Shown here: positions 1 to 6,964 of the stretch, piece after piece
How positions within the stretch are numbered: position 1 is the stretch's first letter
Layout of the letters: each line of letters begins with the position of its first letter
Assembly (NCBI GenBank): GCA_029262915.1
Contig: JAJCYN010000489.1
Location: 1 to 11,535 of the forward strand
Origin: Flavobacteriales bacterium
GTDB taxonomy: Bacteria; Bacteroidota; Bacteroidia; Flavobacteriales_E; Vicingaceae
DNA length: 11,535 nt
Direction: 5' to 3'
Made by a program: the position numbers and the translations under genes
Notes under the pieces: generated by a model
Database searches by the model: none
What the model saw: only the letters and a program-made list of their open reading frames with translations
What the model was told of the DNA's origin: nothing

Positions 1-144
1 AATAACTGTTGCTGCATCATTAATTCCTGTTAACGCAATACGGGGTACTAAAAACCCTTTATTTGTAAAATCAACATCTAATCCAGCAGAAGTATTTGGT
101 GCTGCACCTGTAGCGTTAACACCTACGTTTTGAGAAAATCCTAA
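1..144 (-). repeat. Head repeat of S74-type genes, copy 1
   Basis: This stretch aligns without gaps to 2896-3039 at the nucleotide level (constant offset of 2895). It covers the signal-peptide end and the first 40 or so mature residues of two neighbouring fibre genes. Differences are scattered and mostly synonymous or conservative, as expected for diverged tandem duplicates rather than a recent copy. Confidence 0.7.
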
Positions 145-189
145 AACTGTAATTAGAGAGCATCCTAATGTTAAAAATATTTTTTTCAT
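1..189 (-). CDS. Secreted fibre-like protein, N-terminal fragment (probably S74 type), runs off the window
   Basis: The frame is open from ATG at 189 to the window edge, giving 63 visible residues. It begins with a Sec signal peptide (MKKIFLTLGCSLITVLGFSQ), followed by the head NVGVNATGAAPNTSAGLDVD and then FTNKGFLVPRIALTGINDAA. This head is nearly the same as residues 23-64 of the 648-residue S74 protein at 1147-3093 and resembles the start of the 746-residue one at 6965-9205. It begins 34 bp after the stop of the LamG gene at 224-1141, so the order LamG then S74 occurs twice in a row. The C-terminal chaperone domain lies outside the window and is inferred from this similarity, not seen. Confidence 0.85.
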   Translation of the reverse strand, partial: MKKIFLTLGCSLITVLGFSQNVGVNATGAAPNTSAGLDVDFTNKGFLVPRIALTGINDAATVI

Positions 190-223
190 AACGTTTAGTA
201 AGTTTAACTTATTAGTAAAGGCA

Positions 224-1141
224 CTACGGACCAGTTATATCTAATCCATTTGCTGTAGGTGTAATAGTTAAGACTGTTGCTCCTTGTATTTCTATACTTT
301 GGCATATTGCACCAACTGCTCCTATTGTTGGCGGATTGGTTGGAGCAGCGGGGATAACTACATCAGATAGAGTACCTGGTACTGTTGAGGGTGTCCAATT
401 ACATGGGTTAAACCAGTCTATACTGACATTCCCATTCCATGTATATACTCCTGCACCACCTAAACCACCGGTCCAAAATGGATTTGCTATACGTGTTGCA
501 GCACCAACAGCAGTTCCATTCCACGCAGCATTACCTTGTTGGTTCAAATAATCTGTATCAAAATTATAGTAAGCAAGTAGTCCTATTTGTGTCGTAGGGG
601 TTGGAAGCGTAAACATATTGGCTTGAATTTGTGCTTCTGTACGTGCCACATTCCAAACACGTAGTTCATCTATATATCCTAAAAATTGCTCATTAGCATT
701 ATTTGACGCTATATTTCCAATTTTTGTTATCCAATTATTTTGTGCCATTGTTCCTGTCCATGCCATCGAATTTACTAAACACCCATTTCGATAATACCTT
801 AATGTAGTTCCATCATACGTAGCAGCAAGATGATAAGGGACATTTAATGCTGTACCTGGTCCTCCGATAAATTTATAACCACTAGTTGTCGTTATTTCAA
901 ACGAATTCGGCCGCAAAAGATAGTTAACATCGGCTGGGTTGTTATGTTTTGATAAAATATCTAGACTTCCTCCTGTCCAAGTAATTAAGGCTTCAACTGT
1001 TAATTGATTGCCAGTAACATCAAGATCTCCAATACTTATATATTGAGTAGCTGCACTTAAAAAAAGCCAATTATTTTGTGCAAGAACACTCGATGAAAAC
1101 ATCAAAAATAGTGTTACTGTATAAAGAATTCTATTTCTCAT
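224..1141 (-). CDS. Secreted LamG/concanavalin A-like domain protein, possibly truncated
   Basis: A 305-residue protein. A signal peptide occupies residues 1-21 (MRNRILYTVTLFLMFSSSVLA). A LamG/LamG_3-type jelly-roll domain spans roughly 24-205. Hallmarks are LTVEALITW near the start, the turn YHLAATYDGTTLRYYRNG, and the closing segment GYIDELRVWNVARTEAQI followed by GLLAYYNFD. The family usually binds carbohydrate or protein ligands at the surface. A second short region (about 220-305) with a W-N-G...S-x-D-W-x-x-x-x-N-W...VP pattern, IEIQGATVLTI and a final GLDITGP resembles the start of a beta-rich module common in Bacteroidota surface proteins. The protein stops there, with no T9SS sorting tail, so it may be shortened. 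It starts only 5 bp after the upstream S74 gene, so the two are probably co-transcribed. The ligand is unknown. Confidence 0.88.
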   Translation of the reverse strand: MRNRILYTVTLFLMFSSSVLAQNNWLFLSAATQYISIGDLDVTGNQLTVEALITWTGGSLDILSKHNNPADVNYLLRPNSFEITTTSGYKFIGGPGTALNVPYHLAATYDGTTLRYYRNGCLVNSMAWTGTMAQNNWITKIGNIASNNANEQFLGYIDELRVWNVARTEAQIQANMFTLPTPTTQIGLLAYYNFDTDYLNQQGNAAWNGTAVGAATRIANPFWTGGLGGAGVYTWNGNVSIDWFNPCNWTPSTVPGTLSDVVIPAAPTNPPTIGAVGAICQSIEIQGATVLTITPTANGLDITGP

Positions 1142-1146
1142 GGTAT

Positions 1147-3093
1147 TTATTTTGTTACTGAAGCCTCAATCGATAAATTGAATAATTCCTCTAGTTTTTT
1201 AAGCCGGCTATCATAATCAGTTTTCAGTTTCTCATTAGCTTCTTCCGATTTTTGGCTTCTAGTTTCTAAGTTTGTAATTGTTTTCTGCTGTTCTTTTATT
1301 GCTTCTATAAGTAAACCTACCAATTTGGAATATTCCACTGACTTGTATCCATCACCATCAGTATTTACAACTTCCGGGATTATTTTTTCAATTTCTTGTG
1401 CTATTACGCCCATCTGTAAGGTAGTATCAAAGTTTCGATCTTTAAATTCTTCTGTTCGCCAATTAAAAAAAACACCTCGTAATTGTTCTACCTTAGTAAT
1501 GGCATTGTCAATGGTTACAATATCTTTTTTAAGACGACTATCAGAAGTTTCATTAATGTTATCAGTTTTTATTTTTCCGATAACATGGAGTTTATAAGTA
1601 GGGGTTGTTGTGCCAACACCTACATTTCCTGCACCATTAACAAGCATTTGAGAGACTCCATTATTTACTACATTTAAAGTATATGAACCAACAGAACCCA
1701 AAGAGAAATTGTCTTTTTGCATTACAAAAATTCCAGAATTGGTAAACCCTGCATCTATACCTCCAATAAAGGCAGCTGTTGTACCTTGTTCTCCACTAAA
1801 TTGTCTTATTACATTTAATCCAAGAATAGGGCTATTTAAACCTCCTGAACCAAATCTAACATCCAATCTAGCAACTGGAGTCGTTGTGCCAATACCGACA
1901 TTACCTATTGATTGCACTCTCATTTTTTCAGTATTGTTTGTTCTTATTACCAAATCTTGGGCATCTGTAGTTCCGATAAAATTAGTGGCAGAAGTGGTAC
2001 CTGCATTCCCTGTAAGCATCCATCCATTAAGAGATGTTAAAATTTGTGACCAAGGTTGTGCAGGATTATTAGCAGTTTTTCTAAAATAAAGATCTTGGTT
2101 CCAAAAACTACCTGCAAATTGCATTGCAAAATTATTTCCAGTATTAGTATGCCTTACATCCAATAAATGCCACCAACTAGTTGCTCCTATAGGCCAATTT
2201 GCCGCAGGAGCAGGAACAGATGTTTGATAAAACCCAGATCGGCCACCCATAAGGCCTGCATCATTTCTTGTCTCCGTTCTGGTGCCTGCACCACCCCAAT
2301 AAGCAGTTCCACTAGCTCTAATATCGCCTATTACATCTAAATTTTCTATAGGAGCTACTGTTCCAATGCCCACATTTCCTGTAGTATGATTTATACCTAA
2401 GGTTACGAATTTTTGACCTCCAATATCAGTATGGGGAGCAAAATATGTTACGCCTGCGTTACTACGTATCAGCATCCATTTATCATTAAGAGCAGCAGTA
2501 GTATCTAACAAACTTATTTCTGCATCATTCCCTTCTAATACTAATACTGCTCTATTATTAGGACTTTTAATATTTAGTATTTGACCGCTATAAAAAAGAC
2601 CATTTAATACAGTAGTTGGTGTAGCTGTCCCAATACCTACATTCCCACCAGATTGCACTCTCATTTTTTCTGTATTGTTGGTTCTGATTACCCAATCTTG
2701 AGCATCGGTGGTTCCAATAAAGTTAGTTGTTGGATTGGTTCCTGAATTGCCTAGTAAAGTCCAATCGTTACTTGGAGCTCCTGACATAAACCGAACCCAA
2801 ACTGGAGCAGCGGGTGTTCCTGAATTATAATAATATCCAACTCCATCTGGTAAACCAGCATTGGTGTTGTAAATTAGCAAACTGGTTGCTGGGGTAGTAA
2901 TTGTTGCTGCATCATTAACCCCGGTTAACGCAATACGAGGTGCTAAAAATCCTTTATTTGTAAAATCTATATCTAAACCTGCTGAAGTATTGGGTGCTAA
3001 ACCTGTTGAATTAATTCCTATGTTTTGAGTAAATCCTATAATTGAAAATAGAGATAGACTAATCGTAAACAGTATTTTTATGGTATTTTTCAT
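1147..3093 (-). CDS. Secreted fibre-like protein with phage-type knob region and C-terminal S74 chaperone/autoprotease domain
   Basis: A 648-residue protein with a signal peptide (about 1-22) and the head NIGINSTGLAPNTSAGLDID. GNVGIGT..P-type motifs, typical of trimeric fibre stalks, lie at about 150-159, 239-248, 397-406 and 489-498. A near-duplicated block with FIGTTDAQDWVIRTNNTEKM occurs at 111-159 and 358-406. Residues about 284-354 (GFYQ, WWHLLDVRH, NFAMQFAGSFW, DLYFRKT, PWSQIL) look like the pyocin/tail-fibre knob module. The C-terminus from S517 (SDSRLKKDI...GVIAQEIEKIIPEVV) is an S74 domain. In characterised members it trimerises the fibre and then cuts itself at the conserved Ser; Ser517 and Lys522 match the five-residue Ser-Lys spacing. 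A coiled coil follows. No T9SS tail is seen. It begins 11 bp after the LamG gene at 3105-3869. Role inferred: surface fibre or adhesin. Confidence 0.92.
   Translation of the reverse strand: MKNTIKILFTISLSLFSIIGFTQNIGINSTGLAPNTSAGLDIDFTNKGFLAPRIALTGVNDAATITTPATSLLIYNTNAGLPDGVGYYYNSGTPAAPVWVRFMSGAPSNDWTLLGNSGTNPTTNFIGTTDAQDWVIRTNNTEKMRVQSGGNVGIGTATPTTVLNGLFYSGQILNIKSPNNRAVLVLEGNDAEISLLDTTAALNDKWMLIRSNAGVTYFAPHTDIGGQKFVTLGINHTTGNVGIGTVAPIENLDVIGDIRASGTAYWGGAGTRTETRNDAGLMGGRSGFYQTSVPAPAANWPIGATSWWHLLDVRHTNTGNNFAMQFAGSFWNQDLYFRKTANNPAQPWSQILTSLNGWMLTGNAGTTSATNFIGTTDAQDLVIRTNNTEKMRVQSIGNVGIGTTTPVARLDVRFGSGGLNSPILGLNVIRQFSGEQGTTAAFIGGIDAGFTNSGIFVMQKDNFSLGSVGSYTLNVVNNGVSQMLVNGAGNVGVGTTTPTYKLHVIGKIKTDNINETSDSRLKKDIVTIDNAITKVEQLRGVFFNWRTEEFKDRNFDTTLQMGVIAQEIEKIIPEVVNTDGDGYKSVEYSKLVGLLIEAIKEQQKTITNLETRSQKSEEANEKLKTDYDSRLKKLEELFNLSIEASVTK
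1876..2022 (-). repeat. 147-bp fibre block, copy A
   Basis: Encodes residues 358-406 of the S74 protein at 1147-3093 (from WMLTGNAG to GNVGIGTTTP). The same 49-residue block, with identical length, recurs at 2617-2763 in this gene and at 8720-8866 in the 746-residue gene. The core TDAQDxVI(R/K)TNNTEKMRV is common to all three. Confidence 0.85.
2617..2763 (-). repeat. 147-bp fibre block, copy B
   Basis: Encodes residues 111-159 of the S74 protein at 1147-3093 (from WTLLGNSG to GNVGIGTATP). It sits just after the head domain, as does copy C in the other S74 gene, and is more like copy C than a random stalk repeat would be. Confidence 0.85.
2896..3039 (-). repeat. Head repeat of S74-type genes, copy 2
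   Basis: Aligns without gaps to 1-144. It encodes the end of the signal peptide and the conserved head of the S74 protein at 1147-3093. Confidence 0.7.
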
Positions 3094-3104
3094 AGTTCTT
3101 TCTT

Positions 3105-3869
3105 TTAGTTTAGTATTCCGTTATTACCATTTCCTGTCATATCACAAACACGTGTTGGTCCTCCACAAGTACTGCCCATAGCATCCATTTGCCAATAGCC
3201 AACTAATCCAAACTCTGTTCCATTTAATGTATGACACATATTATTTCTTATTTGTGTTTGTGTTAATGTTCTATTCCAAATACGCACTTCATCTATTCGT
3301 CCATCAAAAGGATTGTTTCCTGCACTAGAAGCTGAATTCCCTATATTAACAATTTGAACCCCATCATTATCCATTGCTGCATTTGGTGAATTAAATTCTT
3401 CAAACCCCGAGACTAAAACTCCATTGACATAAAAGGAAGGCATATTATTAAAATTATCTTTGTTATAGTTAACAGCAATATGATTCCATTCATCAATAGT
3501 TACGACTCTATTTGTACTTTTATAATTTCTATCTCTAGGTCCAGTATAAATAAATGTTATCCTGCACAACCCCGCAAGTTCTTCAGAAACATAAAAAACC
3601 CACCCAACATTAGTACTCCCTATTTTAGAGATAAATGATCTAGATATATTTGCACTATTAGGTCTAATCCATAATTCAGTGCAACCTCCTCCTGCAAAAA
3701 CGTTATCAACAGATATGTTTGAACCACAATTTACAAACTCTGTATTAATCCCTCCGAATTCCAAACAATTACCAGCTCCTGAAGAATTAGGTGTCGGTGT
3801 AACCTGAGCAAAAGAAAATGTGCAAATAAGCAGGCTAATTAATGTAGTGATTATTAATCTATTCTTCAT
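3105..3869 (-). CDS. Secreted LamG/concanavalin A-like domain protein
   Basis: A 254-residue protein. The frame is open upstream to 4040, but I choose the ATG at 3869 because a clean signal peptide starts there (MKNRLIITTLISLLICTFSFAQ) and the upstream part has no protein-like character and overlaps a better small ORF. The rest is one LamG jelly roll: CTELWIRPNS, the central EWNHIAVNYNKDNF, SFYVNGVLVSG, then GRIDEVRIWNRTLTQTQI and GLVGYWQMD. Many cysteines suggest disulphides outside the cytoplasm. It ends at GNGNNGILN with no sorting tail, so it is a single-domain secreted lectin-fold protein of unknown ligand. The start is 5 bp after the small membrane ORF at 3875-3988 and the stop is 11 bp before the S74 gene, so translational coupling through all three is likely. 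Confidence 0.88.
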   Translation of the reverse strand: MKNRLIITTLISLLICTFSFAQVTPTPNSSGAGNCLEFGGINTEFVNCGSNISVDNVFAGGGCTELWIRPNSANISRSFISKIGSTNVGWVFYVSEELAGLCRITFIYTGPRDRNYKSTNRVVTIDEWNHIAVNYNKDNFNNMPSFYVNGVLVSGFEEFNSPNAAMDNDGVQIVNIGNSASSAGNNPFDGRIDEVRIWNRTLTQTQIRNNMCHTLNGTEFGLVGYWQMDAMGSTCGGPTRVCDMTGNGNNGILN

Positions 3870-3874
3870 AACTG

Positions 3875-3988
3875 TTAATTTATTAATAAAAAAATTATAC
3901 CTACAAATCCCAAAAAAATCCCAATTATAATTACTGCTTGGGAGATAATAAATAACCTTTCTGAAAAATACTTTTCGTTTTTTAGCAT
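3875..3988 (-). CDS. Small single-pass membrane protein (37 aa), unnamed family
   Basis: ATG at 3988, stop at 3877-3875. The protein has a charged N-terminus (MLKNEKYFSER) followed by one long hydrophobic helix (LFIISQAVIIIGIFLGFVGI and a few more residues), ending in IN. It is too short for most gene callers. Support comes from a relative at 9234-9311 in the same relative position. Without gaps the two share FSE, then F, then QA, II, G and LG along the helix. Both ORFs follow a TPR/HTH regulator (intact or ruined) and precede secreted LamG/S74 genes. Here the stop is only 5 bp before the LamG start. The predicted topology is N-terminus inside, one inner-membrane helix. The function is unknown; a leader peptide controlling the LamG gene is an alternative, though similarity at the amino-acid level favours a real protein. 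Confidence 0.65.
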   Translation of the reverse strand: MLKNEKYFSERLFIISQAVIIIGIFLGFVGIIFLLIN

Positions 3989-4029
3989 GACTTAAATTGT
4001 TTTTGATAGCACTGTAATTTAGTATAAAC

Positions 4030-4057
4030 CGAACATACATTGATTTATCAAAAACAA
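4030..4057 (-). promoter_or_regulatory. Possible Bacteroidota-type promoter for the LamG/S74 run
   Basis: On the minus strand TTG (4057-4055) is followed after 17 bases by TATGTTCG (4037-4030), one mismatch from the TAnnTTTG -7 element of the phylum. The same TTG-T-rich-17-base arrangement precedes the other small membrane ORF (9389-9362). It lies about 40 bp upstream of the ATG at 3988. No transcript data, so this is only a candidate. Confidence 0.3.
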
Positions 4058-4083
4058 GGTGTACTTAAAGTATGAATAATAAA

Positions 4084-4106
4084 TTTTCATACCCTAGGTA
4101 TGAAAA
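4084..4106 (-). promoter_or_regulatory. Perfect 10-bp inverted repeat between regulator and small ORF
   Basis: TTTTCATACC and GGTATGAAAA flank a 3-base loop. The element sits 27 bp after the regulator stop (4133) and ahead of the candidate promoter. A further TATGAA copy lies close by at about 4071-4076. On the minus strand the hairpin is followed by AU-rich sequence but no clean U-run, so it could be a weak terminator of the regulator gene or an operator for the regulator. Confidence 0.45.
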
Positions 4107-4132
4107 AAGGTTTAAAGGAAGCAAAGTGGAAA

Positions 4133-5365
4133 CTACTCTACTTCTTGGGTAATTTGGGTAATTTTTATAGCTAACGCTATTTTTTTATTTCTAACAGTGT
4201 CTTCTATGTTGAATAATTCATACATTTTCGTAAATGAAGATTTAATACCTGAAATACTTAAATTGATAGTTGCTGCAATTTGCTTATTTGATGCAATAGG
4301 ATTGAGGTAAATAGCTTGTAATATTTTAAAATCAGTTTCGTTTAATTTTTCTTTACAATATTGTTCTATTTTTAACTTATTAATAGGAGTTTCTTGTTTT
4401 TGATGGGAGCTAATAAATTTATCTACTAAAGCTTCAGTCTTTATTAATTTTAATTTATTTAATAACTTTTCAACTTCTTCTTCTTTTCTTTTTTTATAAT
4501 TTTTTTGGTTAAGAAAAAAAAGTACGATTAAAATTCCTAAAAAACAGAGTGCTCCAAAAAGACCATACTGTTTATATTTTTGTGCTTCTATTTCTTTTAA
4601 CAAAAGCATATTTTTATGCTCTTTCTTTTTTATGTTAAAATCTACTTGTTTCCTAGCTGATTCTTCAGATTTTTTTCTGCTAATAATTTTCGACAGCTTT
4701 ATGAGACTATGATAATATTCGTTTGCCCTATCGTATTGTTTTTTGGCAAAATAATTATTAACTAGATCAATATAATTATCTAATAACCTATCCTCATTAT
4801 TTAGTTGTTCTGCTATTTTTAAAGAACGAATAAAATATCTTTCTGCTTTGTTGTATTCTTTTAAACAATAATAGACCTCTCCAATATTATTCAATTGATT
4901 TGCAATTCCATTATCAAACTGTTTTTCATAGTATAATTCCAGGGATTTTTTATGATACTTTAATGCTTTTTCATATTCTTTTTTTTCAACATAAACTAGC
5001 CCAATGTTACTATAGCTATTTGCAATTTGCTTTAGGTCATCTAGTTTTTTTCTTATTTTCAATGCCAAACCATAGTATCTAAGTGCATTTTCAAAATCTT
5101 TTTGGTGATAGTAGGATCCTCCAATATAATTGTAAACAGACGCAGTAGGTTCTTTTTTTTGTGCAGTAGTATCAATATTAGCAAGCACTTGATAAAAAAT
5201 AGTCCTTGCCTTATTAAAATCTCCCGTTAAAAAAAATGTTTGACCGTAAGTAAATAAAGTTGAATCTTTTACTGTTTTTTCAACATTATTACTAGCTAGC
5301 TGAGCATTTATCGTTGCTACAAAAAAAGTAAGTACAATTAATATAATATAAATTCGCAATAGCAT
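4133..5365 (-). CDS. Membrane-anchored TPR regulator with C-terminal helix-turn-helix
   Basis: A 410-residue protein. A hydrophobic N-terminus (1-21, ending TINAQ) looks like a signal peptide. Five TPR units span about 37-230; clear ones are ASVYNYIGGSYYHQKDFENA, SNIGLVYVEKKEYEKALKYH and NNIGEVYYCLKEYNKAERYF. A single transmembrane helix lies at 267-286 (YGLFGALCFLGILIVLFFLN), then a basic, coiled-coil-prone linker, then a LuxR-like HTH at about 342-388 (FKILQAIYLNPIASNKQIAA, then ISGIKSSFTKMYELF). The inferred topology puts the TPRs in the periplasm and the HTH in the cytoplasm, a one-component sensor known in Bacteroidota. The targets are probably the small ORF and LamG/S74 genes directly downstream. 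It starts 69 bp after the propeller gene. A ruined relative lies at 9503-9734. The signal sensed is unknown. Confidence 0.88.
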   Translation of the reverse strand: MLLRIYIILIVLTFFVATINAQLASNNVEKTVKDSTLFTYGQTFFLTGDFNKARTIFYQVLANIDTTAQKKEPTASVYNYIGGSYYHQKDFENALRYYGLALKIRKKLDDLKQIANSYSNIGLVYVEKKEYEKALKYHKKSLELYYEKQFDNGIANQLNNIGEVYYCLKEYNKAERYFIRSLKIAEQLNNEDRLLDNYIDLVNNYFAKKQYDRANEYYHSLIKLSKIISRKKSEESARKQVDFNIKKKEHKNMLLLKEIEAQKYKQYGLFGALCFLGILIVLFFLNQKNYKKRKEEEVEKLLNKLKLIKTEALVDKFISSHQKQETPINKLKIEQYCKEKLNETDFKILQAIYLNPIASNKQIAATINLSISGIKSSFTKMYELFNIEDTVRNKKIALAIKITQITQEVE

Positions 5366-5414
5366 GCTGTAAAATAAAAGAAAAAATTGATACCTATTTG
5401 ATAGTAGCTCTAAA

Positions 5415-5426
5415 TACGAATTCGTA
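5415..5426. promoter_or_regulatory. Perfect 12-bp palindrome upstream of the regulator
   Basis: TACGAATTCGTA lies in the 69-bp gap between the propeller stop (5435) and the regulator start (5365). It could be a DNA-binding site, possibly for autoregulation, or a stem that ends the upstream gene; no U-run follows on the minus strand, which disfavours the latter. A 12-bp palindrome can occur by chance. Confidence 0.3.
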
Positions 5427-5434
5427 CCCCTCTG

Positions 5435-6877
5435 TTAATGTGTAATAATTAACTTTTTAGTGATAAGGTTATTATTAAATTCTAATTTAATAAAATAAAT
5501 CCCAGATGGAAGATCTCCTAATTTAATTTTAGTCGAGATACTCTTTGTTTGAAATTCTTTTACAATCTGACCTAATTGGTTGGTAATTAATATTCTATTA
5601 CTTGTTTTTGGTTGTTCTGAATATTGAATGGTAATTACATCATTTGCTGGATTCGGATAAACAACAAAATCATTATTCAAGTTTTCAAAATTACCTACAG
5701 TTGTTAATACATTCGGATTTCCTAAGCTATCAATTGTTACTAAATAAGCATCACTTAACCCTAATCCTAAATTTTGGGCAACGCCCATTAATGCAAAACC
5801 ACCATTGGGTGTATTAGCTACTGCTCTTCCATAATCCCAACCAATTCCACCAAAGGTTCTAGTCCATAGGGTATCTCCTAAGTTATCTAACCGTAAGGCA
5901 TACATATCTGGTTGGAAATTAGCATTTCCAAAGCTTTCCGTTTCTCCCGAAATAATATAACCACCATCTGATAATTGTCTTACTGCATAACCATAATCAT
6001 ACGTTGATCCACCATAAGTTTTTGTCCAAAGGGTATTTCCTAAACTGTCTGTTTTAATGATATACACATCTGATTGTCCTGCCCCAAAACTATTGGCGTA
6101 TCCAACTACTATAAATCCATTATCCGTTGTCTGTTGTACGGCATAACCTCTGTCATTATTAATTCCTCCCCAACGTTTAGTCCATAAAGTATCTCCATTA
6201 GCATCTACATTAAGTAAATAAATATCATAATTAGGGTTTGCCGGATTTGGAGAAAAACTATTGGTATAACCAGCAACTATAAACCCTCCGCTATTGGTTT
6301 GCCTTACTGCATAACCTCTATCAACTCTATTTGCTCCATACGTTTTTGTCCAAAGGGTGTCTCCGTTGAGGTCAGTTCTTATCAAGTAAACGTCATCACT
6401 TCCTGCTCCAGTACTATTGGTATAACCTGTAATTATAAAACCACCATCAGTATTTATATCCATTGCAAAACCGTGATTTCTAACTGTTCCTCCATAGGTT
6501 TTTGTCCAAAGAGTATCACCATTAGCATCGGTTCTAACTAAATAAACGTTCTCTATTCCCGCTCCGAAACTACCTGAATAACCAAGCAAAGCATAACCCC
6601 CATCTGGAGTAGCAATTACATCTCTTCCAAACTCGTTACCAGAACCGCCATAAGCTTTTTCCCAAATAACACTACCCTGTAAATCTACCTTTGCCAAGTA
6701 ATAATCTGAACCACCAGCTCCTAAACTGTTGGTAAAACCTGTTATAATAAAATTATTATCTAAGGTTTGCTCTATGTCTCTACCAAAATCGTCTAAAGCA
6801 CCTCCAAAGAAATATTCTTGTGAGAATGATGTGTTAAATAAGGGTATAAGAATTAAAAAGAGGAATAGTTTTTTCAT
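5435..6877 (-). CDS. Secreted seven-repeat beta-propeller protein with T9SS sorting domain
   Basis: A 480-residue protein with signal peptide MKKLFLFLILIPLFNTSFSQ. From about 22 to 390 there are seven units of roughly 50-57 residues, each with the pattern WTKTYGG...(D/R)xGYAVxQTxDGG(F/Y)IxxGYTNSFGAG..DVYLI(R/K)TDxxGDTL. Seven matches the blade count of a closed beta-propeller. Residues 407-480 form a type A T9SS C-terminal sorting domain (YPNPANDVITIQY, ILITNQLGQIVKEF, LGDLPSGIYFIKLEF, KKLIITH). Such proteins cross the outer membrane by T9SS and are anchored or released at the surface. Of the complete secreted proteins here, it is the only one with this signal. It follows the 746-residue S74 gene by 87 bp. 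The binding partner is unknown; no catalytic motif is evident. Confidence 0.93.
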   Translation of the reverse strand: MKKLFLFLILIPLFNTSFSQEYFFGGALDDFGRDIEQTLDNNFIITGFTNSLGAGGSDYYLAKVDLQGSVIWEKAYGGSGNEFGRDVIATPDGGYALLGYSGSFGAGIENVYLVRTDANGDTLWTKTYGGTVRNHGFAMDINTDGGFIITGYTNSTGAGSDDVYLIRTDLNGDTLWTKTYGANRVDRGYAVRQTNSGGFIVAGYTNSFSPNPANPNYDIYLLNVDANGDTLWTKRWGGINNDRGYAVQQTTDNGFIVVGYANSFGAGQSDVYIIKTDSLGNTLWTKTYGGSTYDYGYAVRQLSDGGYIISGETESFGNANFQPDMYALRLDNLGDTLWTRTFGGIGWDYGRAVANTPNGGFALMGVAQNLGLGLSDAYLVTIDSLGNPNVLTTVGNFENLNNDFVVYPNPANDVITIQYSEQPKTSNRILITNQLGQIVKEFQTKSISTKIKLGDLPSGIYFIKLEFNNNLITKKLIITH

Positions 6878-6964
6878 AATTAAAGTTAAACAAACAACAA
6901 ATATCGAGATAATATAGTCTTAGTGTAAAAACTGTTTTTGAAAAATATCAGTAGTCAAGTTACG

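Noticed and set aside
336..2089. Plus-strand open frames over the LamG and S74 genes
   Set aside because: They are antisense to well-supported genes, and their compositions reflect the reverse of repeat-rich coding sequence.
3870..4040. N-terminal extension of the LamG protein to a Met at 4040
   Set aside because: The extra 57 residues look random and overlap the small membrane ORF in another frame; a textbook signal peptide begins at the ATG at 3869.
4133..5365. Sensor histidine kinase reading of the TPR/TM protein
   Set aside because: No H-box or ATPase motifs follow the transmembrane helix; the C-terminus is a helix-turn-helix.
5435..6877. Regular repeats of about 150-165 bp suggesting a CRISPR-like or satellite array
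   Set aside because: The periodicity is explained by seven coding repeats of a propeller; units vary in length and sequence.
6927..6939. AAAAAC-T-GTTTTT hairpin between the 746-residue S74 gene and the propeller gene
   Set aside because: Only six mostly A-T pairs with a single-base loop; not strong enough to call a terminator.
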